47,576 nt of DNA, taken from contig JANYEI010000144.1 in the NCBI GenBank assembly GCA_025363205.1, positions 1 to 47,576 of the forward strand, in the 5' to 3' direction. The position numbers and the translations under genes are program-made. Positions 1-6,940 of the stretch are shown here, piece after piece. Position 1 is the stretch's first letter. Each line of letters begins with the position of its first letter. Source of the DNA: Frigoribacterium sp. Lineage in GTDB: Bacteria; Actinomycetota; Actinomycetes; Actinomycetales; Microbacteriaceae. The notes beneath the pieces were generated by a model that worked only from the letters and a program-made list of their open reading frames with translations, searched no databases and was not told where the DNA came from.

Positions 1-719
1 GCCTCGAGCTCGGTCTTGCCTGGGCAGTCGCCGCCGATCGCATTGATGTGCACGCCCGGTGCGACGAGGTCACTCGTCAGCACCGTCGCAAGGGCCTTAT
101 CGGCGGTGCAGGTGGTGATGATGTCGGCGCCGGTCACGGCATCCGCAGCGCTCGTGGCGACGGTGATGTCGAATCCGAGCGGTGCGAGATTGCGCACGAA
201 CTTCTCCAGGGCTTCGGGATCGGTGTCCCAGATTCGCAGTCGGTCGATGCCGAGCGCAGCCCGGAATCCGAGGGCCTGGAATTCGGCCTGGCTGCCGGCC
301 CCGATCATCGCCATGGTGGTGGAATCCGGGCGGGCGAGCTCCTTGGCAACCATCGCCGAGGTGGCAGCGGTGCGGAAAGCGGTGAGCAGGGTCATTTCGG
401 CCAGAAGCGTTGGGTAGCCGTTGTGCACGTCGGCGAGCACGCCAAAGGCGGTGACAGTTTGGAATCCGCGGGCCGGGTTGGAGGGATGACCGTTGACATA
501 CTTGAAGGCGTAGGTCTCGAGGTCGCTGGTGGGCATCAGCTCGATCACACCGAGGGGAGTATGGCTGGCGACACGCGCGGTCTTGTCGAAGCTCTCCCAG
601 CGACGGAAGTCGTCGCGCAGGTAGCCGATCATGCCACCGATGATGCTTTCGGGGCCGGTTGTTGTCGCCCAGCGCACCATGTTGCGAACATCCACAAACC
701 GCGTCACGGCCGTCTCCAC
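1..719 (-). CDS. Ornithine cyclodeaminase / mu-crystallin family protein (3' end outside window)
   Basis: The leftward reading frame is open from a GTG at 719 to the window edge, giving about 239 residues of a family that is usually about 320-350. Seen: an N-terminus METAVTRFVDVRNMVRW, then KYVNGHPSNP and a Rossmann motif MIGAGSQAEFQ, followed by TTCTADKALA and HINAIGGDCPGK. These match ornithine cyclodeaminase, an NAD-dependent enzyme that turns L-ornithine into proline and ammonia; alanine, lysine and other amino or imino acid dehydrogenases share the fold, so the substrate is not certain. The C-terminus is missing only because the window ends. It is divergent from an Lrp/AsnC regulator 111 bp away, the usual arrangement for an amino-acid-controlled catabolic gene. 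Confidence 0.88.
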   Translation of the reverse strand, partial: METAVTRFVDVRNMVRWATTTGPESIIGGMIGYLRDDFRRWESFDKTARVASHTPLGVIELMPTSDLETYAFKYVNGHPSNPARGFQTVTAFGVLADVHNGYPTLLAEMTLLTAFRTAATSAMVAKELARPDSTTMAMIGAGSQAEFQALGFRAALGIDRLRIWDTDPEALEKFVRNLAPLGFDITVATSAADAVTGADIITTCTADKALATVLTSDLVAPGVHINAIGGDCPGKTELE

Positions 720-750
720 TTCGATAGGGTGCAAGCCTAGATTACGACGA

Positions 751-827
751 TATGCAAATAGAATGAGCAAAGAGTCGACATAATGATGCATAATCGCGCA
801 CTCCGTCAGTATGCGATATACATTATG
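751..827. promoter_or_regulatory. Probable Lrp/AsnC operator cluster between ocd and lrp
   Basis: This A+T-rich stretch holds related words TATGCAAAT (751-759), ATGCATAAT (786-794) and TATGCGATA (810-818), and the exact inverted pair CATAATG (779-785) / CATTATG (821-827). Repeated short degenerate A+T-rich sites between a divergent Lrp-type gene and its target are what the family usually binds. A -10-like TACATT (819-824) lies 6 bases before the ATG at 831. Binding by this regulator is inferred. Confidence 0.45.
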
Positions 828-830
828 GTC

Positions 831-1262
831 ATGCCCATTCTCGATGACCTCGATCGCAAGCTGCTCTCCGCCCTGCGCGAAGATGGCCGGGCATCCGTCG
901 CTTTCCTTGCGCGCACTCTTGGGGTGGCTCGAGCGACAATCAGCAGCCGGCTGGAGAGGCTCGTGTCATCCGGAACCGTCGTGGGATTCACGGTGCGGGT
1001 GCGCGACGAACTGGACCCGCTCACCATCCACGCCATCGCGTTCATCGAGGTCGAGGGGCGCACCACAAATCATGTGATCCGTCAGTTGCGCGGAATGCCG
1101 GAGATCAGCGCACTCCACACCACGAATGGCGGCTGGGACCTCGTAGCCGAGCTGCGCACGGAGACGCTTTCCGACTTCGACCGCACCCTGGGGGAAATCC
1201 GCGCGATCGAAGGGATCGTGAACAGCGAGACGAGCCTGCTGCTGAGTTCGGTGCTGCGCTAG
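831..1262 (+). CDS. Lrp/AsnC family transcriptional regulator
   Basis: A 143-residue protein, a normal size for the family. It starts MPILDDLDRKLLSALREDGR, then a winged helix-turn-helix (about residues 5-55, with LARTLGVARATISSRLERL) and an effector-binding RAM domain (about 65-135). An ATG 48 bases upstream is in frame but would add residues unlike the family; the ATG at 831 matches the family N-terminus and lies 6 bases after a TACATT box, which suggests leaderless transcription (an ATG at 825 is also possible). It probably senses an amino acid and controls the divergent cyclodeaminase gene and itself; this role is inferred from position. Confidence 0.88.
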   Translation: MPILDDLDRKLLSALREDGRASVAFLARTLGVARATISSRLERLVSSGTVVGFTVRVRDELDPLTIHAIAFIEVEGRTTNHVIRQLRGMPEISALHTTNGGWDLVAELRTETLSDFDRTLGEIRAIEGIVNSETSLLLSSVLR

Positions 1263-1287
1263 AAGTTCTCGCCGCGATTGGCGGGCA

Positions 1288-2490
1288 TCAGCGTCGCAAC
1301 TCTGCCTTACCGAGCGATGACAGGTGCACCTCATCCGGTCCGTCGGCGAGACGAAGCGCACGGGCCCCAGCGAACATTTCGGCGATCGGATCATCCGCGG
1401 TGAGACCACCGCCCCCGTGCAGCTGGATGGCGCGGTCGAGAATCTGTTGCACTGCTCGCGGAACGGCGATCTTGATCGCCTGGATCTCGGTCATCGCACC
1501 GGCATTGCCAACGGTGTCCATCAGCCAGGCGGTCTTGAGCACCAGCAGTCTCAGCGATTCGATGGAGATGCGACTCTCGGCGAGCCATTCACGCACCACG
1601 CCCTGGTCGGCCAGCGGCCTCCCGAAGGCGATACGGTTTTTCGCACGCTCGCGCATGAGATCCATGGTGCGCTCGGCCATGCCGAGCAGCCTCATGCAGT
1701 GGTGGATGCGTCCGGGGCCGAGCCGCGCCTGGGCGATTGCGAACCCGTCGCCCTCTCCGGCGATGAGGTTGGTCGCGGGCACGCGCACCCCGTCGAAGAG
1801 CACCTCGGCGTGGCCGCCGTGATCCCGGTCGTCGTAGCCGAACACCGTCAGCGGCCGCACGATAGTGACCCCCGGCGTATCGCGAGGAACCAGGATCATG
1901 CTCTGCTGGCGATGGCGCGGGGCATCCGACTCCGGCGACGCGGTGCGGCCCATCACGATGAAGATCTCGGCCTCGGGGTTCATGGCCCCGGTCGACCACC
2001 ACTTGCGACCGGAGATCACGTAGTCATCACCGTCACGGCGGATGCGCGTCGCGATGTTGGTGGCATCGGAGGAGGCAACTTCCGGCTCGGTCATGCAGAA
2101 CGACGAGCGGATGCGCCCTTCGAGAAGCGGCTCGAGCCAGCGTTGCTTCTGCGCGACGGTGCCGAACTCTGACAGCACTTCCATGTTGCCGGTGTCGGGT
2201 GCGGCGCAATTGAGTGCAACTGGCGCGAGTTTCGGGCTTCGTCCGGTGAGTTCCGCGACGGCCGCGTACTGCAAATTGGTGAGGCCCGCTGCGGGCAGGA
2301 ACAGGTTCCAGAGGCCGCGCGCTCGGGCCTCAGCCTGCAGCTCCCGCACGATGGGACGCAGACTCCAGTCATCCGGAGTCTCCGCAACCTGGCGCTCGAG
2401 CACGGCCTCGGCGGGGTAGACGCACTCGGTGAGGAAGCACTGCATCCGCGCGACGATCTCTACGGTGGCGGCATCCGGGGCGAAGTCCAT
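1288..2490 (-). CDS. Acyl-CoA dehydrogenase, ACAD10/11 (LvaC-like) subfamily
   Basis: A 400-residue FAD acyl-CoA dehydrogenase with an N-terminal helical domain, the FAD-contacting stretch FCMTEPEVASSDATNI and SGRKWWSTGAMNP, and a C-terminal helical domain. Near the end it has LADGPDEVH (about 381-389): the usual catalytic Glu position of YEGT is an Asp (D383). ADGPDEVH is characteristic of ACAD10, ACAD11 and LvaC. In the levulinate pathway LvaC works on a 4-phosphoacyl-CoA made by the kinase LvaA. Here the neighbour upstream is just such an APH-like kinase, joined by a one-base stop/start overlap. Last gene of the seven-gene operon. A 4-phospho- or 4-hydroxyacyl-CoA substrate is inferred. 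Confidence 0.9.
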   Translation of the reverse strand: MDFAPDAATVEIVARMQCFLTECVYPAEAVLERQVAETPDDWSLRPIVRELQAEARARGLWNLFLPAAGLTNLQYAAVAELTGRSPKLAPVALNCAAPDTGNMEVLSEFGTVAQKQRWLEPLLEGRIRSSFCMTEPEVASSDATNIATRIRRDGDDYVISGRKWWSTGAMNPEAEIFIVMGRTASPESDAPRHRQQSMILVPRDTPGVTIVRPLTVFGYDDRDHGGHAEVLFDGVRVPATNLIAGEGDGFAIAQARLGPGRIHHCMRLLGMAERTMDLMRERAKNRIAFGRPLADQGVVREWLAESRISIESLRLLVLKTAWLMDTVGNAGAMTEIQAIKIAVPRAVQQILDRAIQLHGGGGLTADDPIAEMFAGARALRLADGPDEVHLSSLGKAELRR

Positions 2491-3551
2491 CAGTGAGTCC
2501 TCTCGACCAGGAAGCGGAGCCCGGCCTTAGTGAGCGGCGTGACGAGCCCGCCGATCGTGTCGAAGCCGGGGCCGACGGTCTCGCCGGCCTGGAATCGGAA
2601 ATGGATGCCCTCGAGGATGATCGCGAGCTTGTAGGCCGCAAACGCGAGATACCAGGAGAGCTCGGGCACCGGCGCGCGCCGGGCGGCGGCGTAGGTGTCG
2701 AGCAGCTCCGCGAAGCTCGGGTAGCCGGCGTTCGGGTCGACGGCGCTCGCGGCGACAGCAGCCGCCTCGGCACTGATACCGCGGATGTCCCAGTAGAGGC
2801 CGAGCAGGCCGAGGTCGGTGAAGGAGTCACCGATCGTGGCCATCTCCCAGTCCAGGATCGCCGCGATGCGCGGCCGGCCATCGGCATCCACTCGCACGAT
2901 GGCGTTGTCGAGGCGGAAGTCTCCGTGAACGAGAGAGGAACTGGCGGTGGTTGGCACGCCCTCACGCAACGCAGCCTGCAGGGCATCGAGCTCTGGTAAT
3001 TCACGGTTGCGGGACCTGTCGTATTGCTCGCCCCAGCGCCGAACCTGGCGTTCGAGGTATCCGGCCGCCCGACCGAAGTCCTCGAGCCCGAAAGCGGCGG
3101 GGTCGAGGGAGTGCAGCTCGGCCAATGTTCCGACGAGGTCGAGGCTCAGCGCTCGAAGTTGCGCGGGGCTGAAGGGAATGTTCGCGGTGGGGGAGGAGAG
3201 CACCTGGCCGTCGACGAAGTCCATCAGGTAAAAGGGAGTGCCAACTCCGGCGGTGCCGTCGCCGTCATCCCGGTATAGCACAGCTCCCGGAACCGGCACC
3301 GTGCTGCCGCCGAGCGCCGAAATCACCCGGAATTCCCTGGCCATGTCGTGCGCACTCGCCAGCACGTGCCCGAGCGGCGGCCGACGCAGCACCAGCGGGA
3401 CAGTTCCGCCAATCAGGCGGTAGGTCAGGTTGCTGCGTCCGCCGGTAATCAGGCTCGCTTCGAGCGCTCTCTCCCCCACGAGTTCCGGATGCTCCGCACG
3501 CAGCCACGCTTCCAACGCTGAGGTGACGAGCCCGCGGGGTTCGCTACTCAT
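2490..3551 (-). CDS. APH-like phosphotransferase, ACAD10/11 kinase-domain (LvaA-like) family
   Basis: A 353-residue aminoglycoside/choline-kinase-like protein. Seen: a glycine-rich ITGGRSNLTYRL loop (about 35-46), the catalytic loop LVHGDFRLDN (207-216, with H209 and D211) and the metal-binding ILDWEMATIGD (232-242). This subfamily is fused to an acyl-CoA dehydrogenase in human ACAD10/11 and is separate in LvaA of Pseudomonas putida, where it phosphorylates the 4-hydroxyl of a 4-hydroxyacyl-CoA. Here it is directly upstream of, and overlaps, an ACAD of the matching subfamily, so antibiotic resistance is unlikely. No LvaB-like partner was seen. Start ATG overlaps the thioesterase stop. Confidence 0.88.
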   Translation of the reverse strand: MSSEPRGLVTSALEAWLRAEHPELVGERALEASLITGGRSNLTYRLIGGTVPLVLRRPPLGHVLASAHDMAREFRVISALGGSTVPVPGAVLYRDDGDGTAGVGTPFYLMDFVDGQVLSSPTANIPFSPAQLRALSLDLVGTLAELHSLDPAAFGLEDFGRAAGYLERQVRRWGEQYDRSRNRELPELDALQAALREGVPTTASSSLVHGDFRLDNAIVRVDADGRPRIAAILDWEMATIGDSFTDLGLLGLYWDIRGISAEAAAVAASAVDPNAGYPSFAELLDTYAAARRAPVPELSWYLAFAAYKLAIILEGIHFRFQAGETVGPGFDTIGGLVTPLTKAGLRFLVERTH

Positions 3552-3985
3552 GCGGCGACCACAAGGGTGTGCTCGATCGCCTCTCGCACGGCATGCGGTA
3601 TCGGCACCGGACGTCGTGACTCCGGCCCAATGAAGACGTGAACGAACTGTCCGGTGGCCACGAGCACCCCGTCGCTCTCGCGGTAGATGCCGAGGTCCCA
3701 GGTCACGCTGGTCGAACCGATCCGACCGGCACGGAGGCCGATCACCAGGGTGTCGGGAAAGGAAACGGATTCCCGGTAGGTGCAGCCAGAGGAGACGACG
3801 ACGGCGAGCGCATGCTCACCGCCGGTCTGCAGCCCGGCGACCTCGATAAGCCAACTCGTGATGGTGGTGTCCATAGCCGCATAGTGGATGGTGTTGTTGA
3901 CGTGCCCGTAGACGTCGTTGTCGTTCCACCGGGTAGGGAAGACGCGGCCGTAGCCGTAACCCGCTGGGACGACAGGCGTGGTCAT
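3548..3985 (-). CDS. Hotdog-fold acyl-CoA thioesterase (4HBT-like)
   Basis: A 145-residue protein. After MTTPVVPAGYGYGRVFP comes TRWNDNDVYGHVNNTIHYAAMDT, the core of the 4-hydroxybenzoyl-CoA thioesterase family, with the catalytic Asp in NDNDVYGHVNN. A longer frame extends upstream to 4336, but that part lies inside the membrane-protein gene; the ATG at 3985 sits in an ATGA overlap with that gene's stop. It would release CoA from an acyl-CoA in the same pathway, or relieve CoA sequestration. Fourth-from-last... position in the operon: fifth gene, between the small membrane protein and the kinase. Confidence 0.88.
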   Translation of the reverse strand: MTTPVVPAGYGYGRVFPTRWNDNDVYGHVNNTIHYAAMDTTITSWLIEVAGLQTGGEHALAVVVSSGCTYRESVSFPDTLVIGLRAGRIGSTSVTWDLGIYRESDGVLVATGQFVHVFIGPESRRPVPIPHAVREAIEHTLVVAA

Positions 3986-4380
3986 CGCGCGGTGAGGAAG
4001 AGGGCCGCGAGCAGGGCGAGGTACACGAGGATGAATACCGCCGGGGTGACGAAGCGCGGCACCGCGATCCAGCGGCGGGAGGCAATGATACGGCTCGACA
4101 CTGCCGAGGGCGAGACGATCGTGTCGAGGTCGTCGATCACCGCGAGGGCCTCGCCAGTCACCGAGATCTGCACGAGCGCACCCAGAATGCCAGCGGCGAG
4201 GAGGATGCCGGCGGCCCCGAGACGCACGCTGGCGGGCGCCGTCGTCAGCCCCGCATCGAGAAGGCCGATCGTCACAATCAGCAAAATGGTCGGCGCGACC
4301 TGCGACACGATGAGGTGCCAGCGGGCTGTCATCCACAGCTCGATCAGGTTCTTTTCGGTCAATGGACTTTCCTCGGTCAT
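3982..4380 (-). CDS. Small integral membrane protein, unknown function, inside the acyl-CoA operon
   Basis: A 132-residue protein with about four hydrophobic segments: IVSQVAPTILLIVTIGLLDAG (about 24-44), VRLGAAGILLAAGILGALVQI (51-71) and, after a polar central stretch with IDDLDTIV, VTPAVFILVYLALLAALFL (about 110-129). It has ATGA overlaps with both neighbours, so it is certainly translated with the operon. I do not recognise a family. Possibilities are a substrate permease component or a membrane anchor for the enzymes; nothing in the sequence decides. Confidence 0.75.
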   Translation of the reverse strand: MTEESPLTEKNLIELWMTARWHLIVSQVAPTILLIVTIGLLDAGLTTAPASVRLGAAGILLAAGILGALVQISVTGEALAVIDDLDTIVSPSAVSSRIIASRRWIAVPRFVTPAVFILVYLALLAALFLTAR

Positions 4381-4850
4381 GACAGCTCCTCGTGCGTATC
4401 GCCCACGAACAGGGCGATGGTCTCTGCGACGAGAGCGGGTTTCGCCTCGCCGTCGATCTCTATCGTTATCTTCACGCCGATACGCACGCCACGGCCGGCC
4501 GCCTCGGCGGCACTGATCGATCCGGATGCGCGAATTCGGGATCCGGATCGCACGGGCTGCAGGAAGCGCACCCGGTCGAGACCGTAGTTGATCGCCATCT
4601 GCACGTCACGGACGTCAAGGAGCTGCGCGGTGAAGAACGGCACGAGCGAGAGAGTGAGGTAGCCGTGGGCGATGGTGCCACCGAACGGCCCGGCGGCCGC
4701 GCGTTCGGGGTCAACGTGGATCCACTGCTCGTCGCCGGTCGCGATCGCAAACGCATTGATGCGTTCCTGGTCGACCTGGAACCAGTCGGTGGCGCCGAGG
4801 TCGTGCCCAACGGCACCCAGAAGTGCAGAGGGAGTCGCGAAAGTCTTCAT
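4377..4850 (-). CDS. MaoC-like (R)-specific enoyl-CoA hydratase
   Basis: A 157-residue hotdog protein with the R-hydratase motif: FAIATGDEQWIHVDPERA (D40 and H45 as the catalytic pair) followed by GPFGGTIAHGYLTLSL (about 55-69). These enzymes add water to trans-2-enoyl-CoA to give (R)-3-hydroxyacyl-CoA. The start at 4850 is four bases after the stop of the upstream SDR, and the end overlaps the membrane protein start by four bases. In this operon it would hydrate the enoyl-CoA made by the ACAD/kinase pair. Confidence 0.92.
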   Translation of the reverse strand: MKTFATPSALLGAVGHDLGATDWFQVDQERINAFAIATGDEQWIHVDPERAAAGPFGGTIAHGYLTLSLVPFFTAQLLDVRDVQMAINYGLDRVRFLQPVRSGSRIRASGSISAAEAAGRGVRIGVKITIEIDGEAKPALVAETIALFVGDTHEELS

Positions 4851-4854
4851 CGGG

Positions 4855-5610
4855 TCAGGCCTTCGGTCCGCCGGAGACGTAGACCACCTGGCCGGAGACG
4901 AACCCGGCCTCCTCGGAGCAGAAGAAGGATGCCATGGTGGCGACATCCTCCGGCTGGCCGACCCGGCGCACCGGGATCTCCTTCGCGGCACCCTCGAGAA
5001 ACTGCTCGAAGGTGATGCCCATTCGTTCGGCGGTGGCGCGCAACATGTCGGTGGCGATAAACCCTGGCGCGATCGCATTAGCGGTCACGCCGAACGGCCC
5101 GAGTTCGATCGCGAGTGTTTTGGTGAAGCCCTGCAGGCCAGCCTTCGCCGCGGAGTAATTGGCCTGTCCGCGGTTGCCGAGGGCGGAGGTGCTCGAGAGG
5201 TTGACCACGCGCCCCCATTTCGCCTCGACCTGGTGCTTCTGCACCTCGCGGCTCATCAGGAACGCTCCGCGCAGGTGCACGCCCATCACGGCATCCCAGT
5301 CGCCCTCGGTCATCTTGAATAACAGGTTGTCGCGTAGGATTCCCGCGTTATTGATCAGGATGGTCGGAGCGCCCAGATCGGCGACGGTGCGAGCGACCGC
5401 GCGCTTCACCTCGTCGGCGTCAGAGACATCCGCTCCGATTCCGAGTGCGCGCCCGCGGCCCGCCACGATCGCGTCGACGGTGCCCGCCGTGTCCTCCTCA
5501 CGCAGGTCGATCACGGCGATGGCATACCCGTCGGCGGCGAGCCGCTTCGAGATGGCGGCTCCGATGCCTCGGGCGCCTCCCGTGACGATGGCGATGCGCT
5601 GCTCGGTCAT
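4855..5610 (-). CDS. SDR family 3-oxoacyl reductase / 3-hydroxyacyl-CoA dehydrogenase (FabG-like)
   Basis: A 251-residue classical short-chain dehydrogenase: TGGARGIG cofactor loop (10-17), NNAG (87-90), catalytic S140, Y152 and K156 in the YSAAK motif, and a C-terminal VSGQVVYVSGG. It is close to FabG, but the context (acyl-CoA catabolic operon with kinase and ACAD) fits a hydroxyacyl-CoA dehydrogenase or, as with LvaD, a reductase of a 4-oxoacyl-CoA. An acidic residue after the second beta strand (VIDLREED) hints at NAD(H) preference. Start overlaps the stop of the alcohol dehydrogenase gene by four bases. Confidence 0.92.
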   Translation of the reverse strand: MTEQRIAIVTGGARGIGAAISKRLAADGYAIAVIDLREEDTAGTVDAIVAGRGRALGIGADVSDADEVKRAVARTVADLGAPTILINNAGILRDNLLFKMTEGDWDAVMGVHLRGAFLMSREVQKHQVEAKWGRVVNLSSTSALGNRGQANYSAAKAGLQGFTKTLAIELGPFGVTANAIAPGFIATDMLRATAERMGITFEQFLEGAAKEIPVRRVGQPEDVATMASFFCSEEAGFVSGQVVYVSGGPKA

Positions 5611-6737
5611 GCGGTCTCCTTCGGATGGTCTTCCGGTCCGAACACGATCAGTTGGCGCAGTGCGCGACCCTCGGCGAGGGCATCCATCGCCTCGTTCAGC
5701 TGGTCGAGCCGGATGCGTCGGGAGATGAGCTTCTCGACCGGCAATCGTCCGTCGCGCCAGAGCTGGGCGAAGAGCGGGATATCGCGCGCGGGCACCGCGG
5801 AGCCGAGGTAGCTACCGATGATTGTTCGCGCCTCGGCGGTGAGCAGGAGCGGGGAAACCGACGCGCGGGCGTCCGGTGCCGGGAGACCGACCGTCACGGT
5901 TCGCCCTCCCGCAGCGGTTGCGGCCAGCGCGGTCTCGAAGGCACGCGCGTTGCCCGCCGCCTCGATCACCACGGGCGCTCGCACTCCGGCATCGAGCAGC
6001 TGCTGGGGAGTGTAGGTCTCGGTTACGCCGCAGTCGCGGGCCGCCGTGAGCTTCTGCTCGACGCCATCGACGCCGATCACGTGATGCCCGAGCGAGAGCG
6101 CGACGAGAACTGCGGCCATACCGACGCCGCCGAGTCCCACGACCATCACGGTCTCGCCCGGCTCGGGCTTGGCAGAGTTGAGCACCGCACCGCCGCCGGT
6201 CAGCACGGCGCAGCCGAGCAGCGCCGCGACGTCCGCCGGAACATCCGGATCCACGCGCACCACCGAGGCGCGGTTGACGACCGCATGGGTCGCGAAGGCG
6301 GAGACTCCGAGATGGTGGAAGACCGGATGTCCGCGCCGGTGGAGGCGCATCGCTCCGCCGAGCAGTGTGCCGGTATTGTTGGCCGCGCTTCCGACTTCGC
6401 AGGGGAGGCGACCACCGGTGGCGCATCCCGCACACGTGCCGCAGCGGGGAAGAAAGGTCATCACCACTCGGTCGCCTCGCACGAGGTCGGTGATGTCACC
6501 GCCCAGTTGCTCGACGATTCCGGCGGCCTCATGGCCGAGAAGCATCGGGGTCGGCCGCACCCGATTGCCGTCGACGACAGAGAGGTCTGAGTGGCAGACG
6601 CCGGCCACCTCGATGCGCACCAGGAGCTCTCCGGGGCCCGGAGCATCCAGTTCCAGTCGGGAGATCGACAGGGGAGTGGATACAGCGAAGGGCGGTTCCG
6701 CCCCGCTGCGCTCGAGTACCGCGCCGACGATCTCCAT
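5607..6737 (-). CDS. Zn-dependent alcohol dehydrogenase (class III-like MDR)
   Basis: A 376-residue medium-chain dehydrogenase. Seen: catalytic-zinc ligands in GVCHSDLSV (C48), GHEAAG (H69, E70) and LLGCAVLTGGGAV (C176); structural-zinc cysteines C99, C102, C105 and C113; Rossmann GLGGVG (201-206). The family oxidises primary alcohols, often with a class III-type fold. The frame is open further upstream, but the ATG at 6737 matches the family start and follows an AAAAGG ribosome site five bases away. First gene of the seven-gene leftward operon; a TetR-type palindrome lies 39-56 bases before it. It probably makes the aldehyde that enters acyl-CoA metabolism, though no aldehyde dehydrogenase or CoA ligase is nearby. 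Confidence 0.9.
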   Translation of the reverse strand: MEIVGAVLERSGAEPPFAVSTPLSISRLELDAPGPGELLVRIEVAGVCHSDLSVVDGNRVRPTPMLLGHEAAGIVEQLGGDITDLVRGDRVVMTFLPRCGTCAGCATGGRLPCEVGSAANNTGTLLGGAMRLHRRGHPVFHHLGVSAFATHAVVNRASVVRVDPDVPADVAALLGCAVLTGGGAVLNSAKPEPGETVMVVGLGGVGMAAVLVALSLGHHVIGVDGVEQKLTAARDCGVTETYTPQQLLDAGVRAPVVIEAAGNARAFETALAATAAGGRTVTVGLPAPDARASVSPLLLTAEARTIIGSYLGSAVPARDIPLFAQLWRDGRLPVEKLISRRIRLDQLNEAMDALAEGRALRQLIVFGPEDHPKETA

Positions 6738-6775
6738 TGATGCCTTTTGTTGGTCTGGTGTGCCGACCGACCGGG

Positions 6776-6793
6776 AAACCGACCGGGCGGTTT
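6776..6793. promoter_or_regulatory. TetR-type operator before the acyl-CoA operon
   Basis: The inverted repeat AAACCG-N6-CGGTTT, with 8 of 9 base pairs symmetric across 18 bp, lies 39-56 bases upstream of the first operon gene. A similar half-site, ccgaccgaccggg, adjoins it at 6763-6775. Palindromes of the ACCG...CGGT type are typical of TetR repressors that control acyl-CoA genes in Actinobacteria. The repressor itself is not obvious in the window. Confidence 0.55.
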
Positions 6794-6835
6794 GCAGTCT
6801 ACCCACCCGGCCGGGGAAACGATCTGGGCGGCCGT

Positions 6836-6877
6836 GAGTGACACTCGCGCCCAAACCTTCGGGCGCGAGTGTCACTC
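6836..6877. terminator. Perfect 17-bp inverted repeat, probable terminator of aceB
   Basis: Arms gagtgacactcgcgccc (6836-6852) and its exact complement (6861-6877) flank an 8-base loop. The element lies between the stop of malate synthase (6941) and the next leftward gene. There is no T-tract on the leftward strand, as in many actinobacterial I-shaped terminators. The outer part of each arm is itself nearly palindromic (gagtg-a-cactc). Confidence 0.6.
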
Positions 6878-6899
6878 GGGGCAGCGGAGCTTGGCGACG

Positions 6900-6932
6900 A
6901 GCACCGCTCGAGCACCGCTCGAGCACCGCTCG
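6900..6932. repeat. Three perfect 11-bp tandem repeats after aceB
   Basis: The unit agcaccgctcg occurs three times without a gap or mismatch. It begins nine bases after the malate synthase stop and lies outside any convincing gene. Each unit contains a short self-complementary step (cgag/ctcg). Confidence 0.9.
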
Positions 6933-6940
6933 GGCAGCGT

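Noticed and set aside
1324-2172. 282-codon rightward frame opposite the acyl-CoA dehydrogenase gene
   Set aside because: It is a shadow in high-GC DNA with no family match and Arg/His-rich composition.
2490-3551. Aminoglycoside resistance gene
   Set aside because: The APH fold is shared, but the operon and subfamily motifs point to acyl-CoA metabolism.
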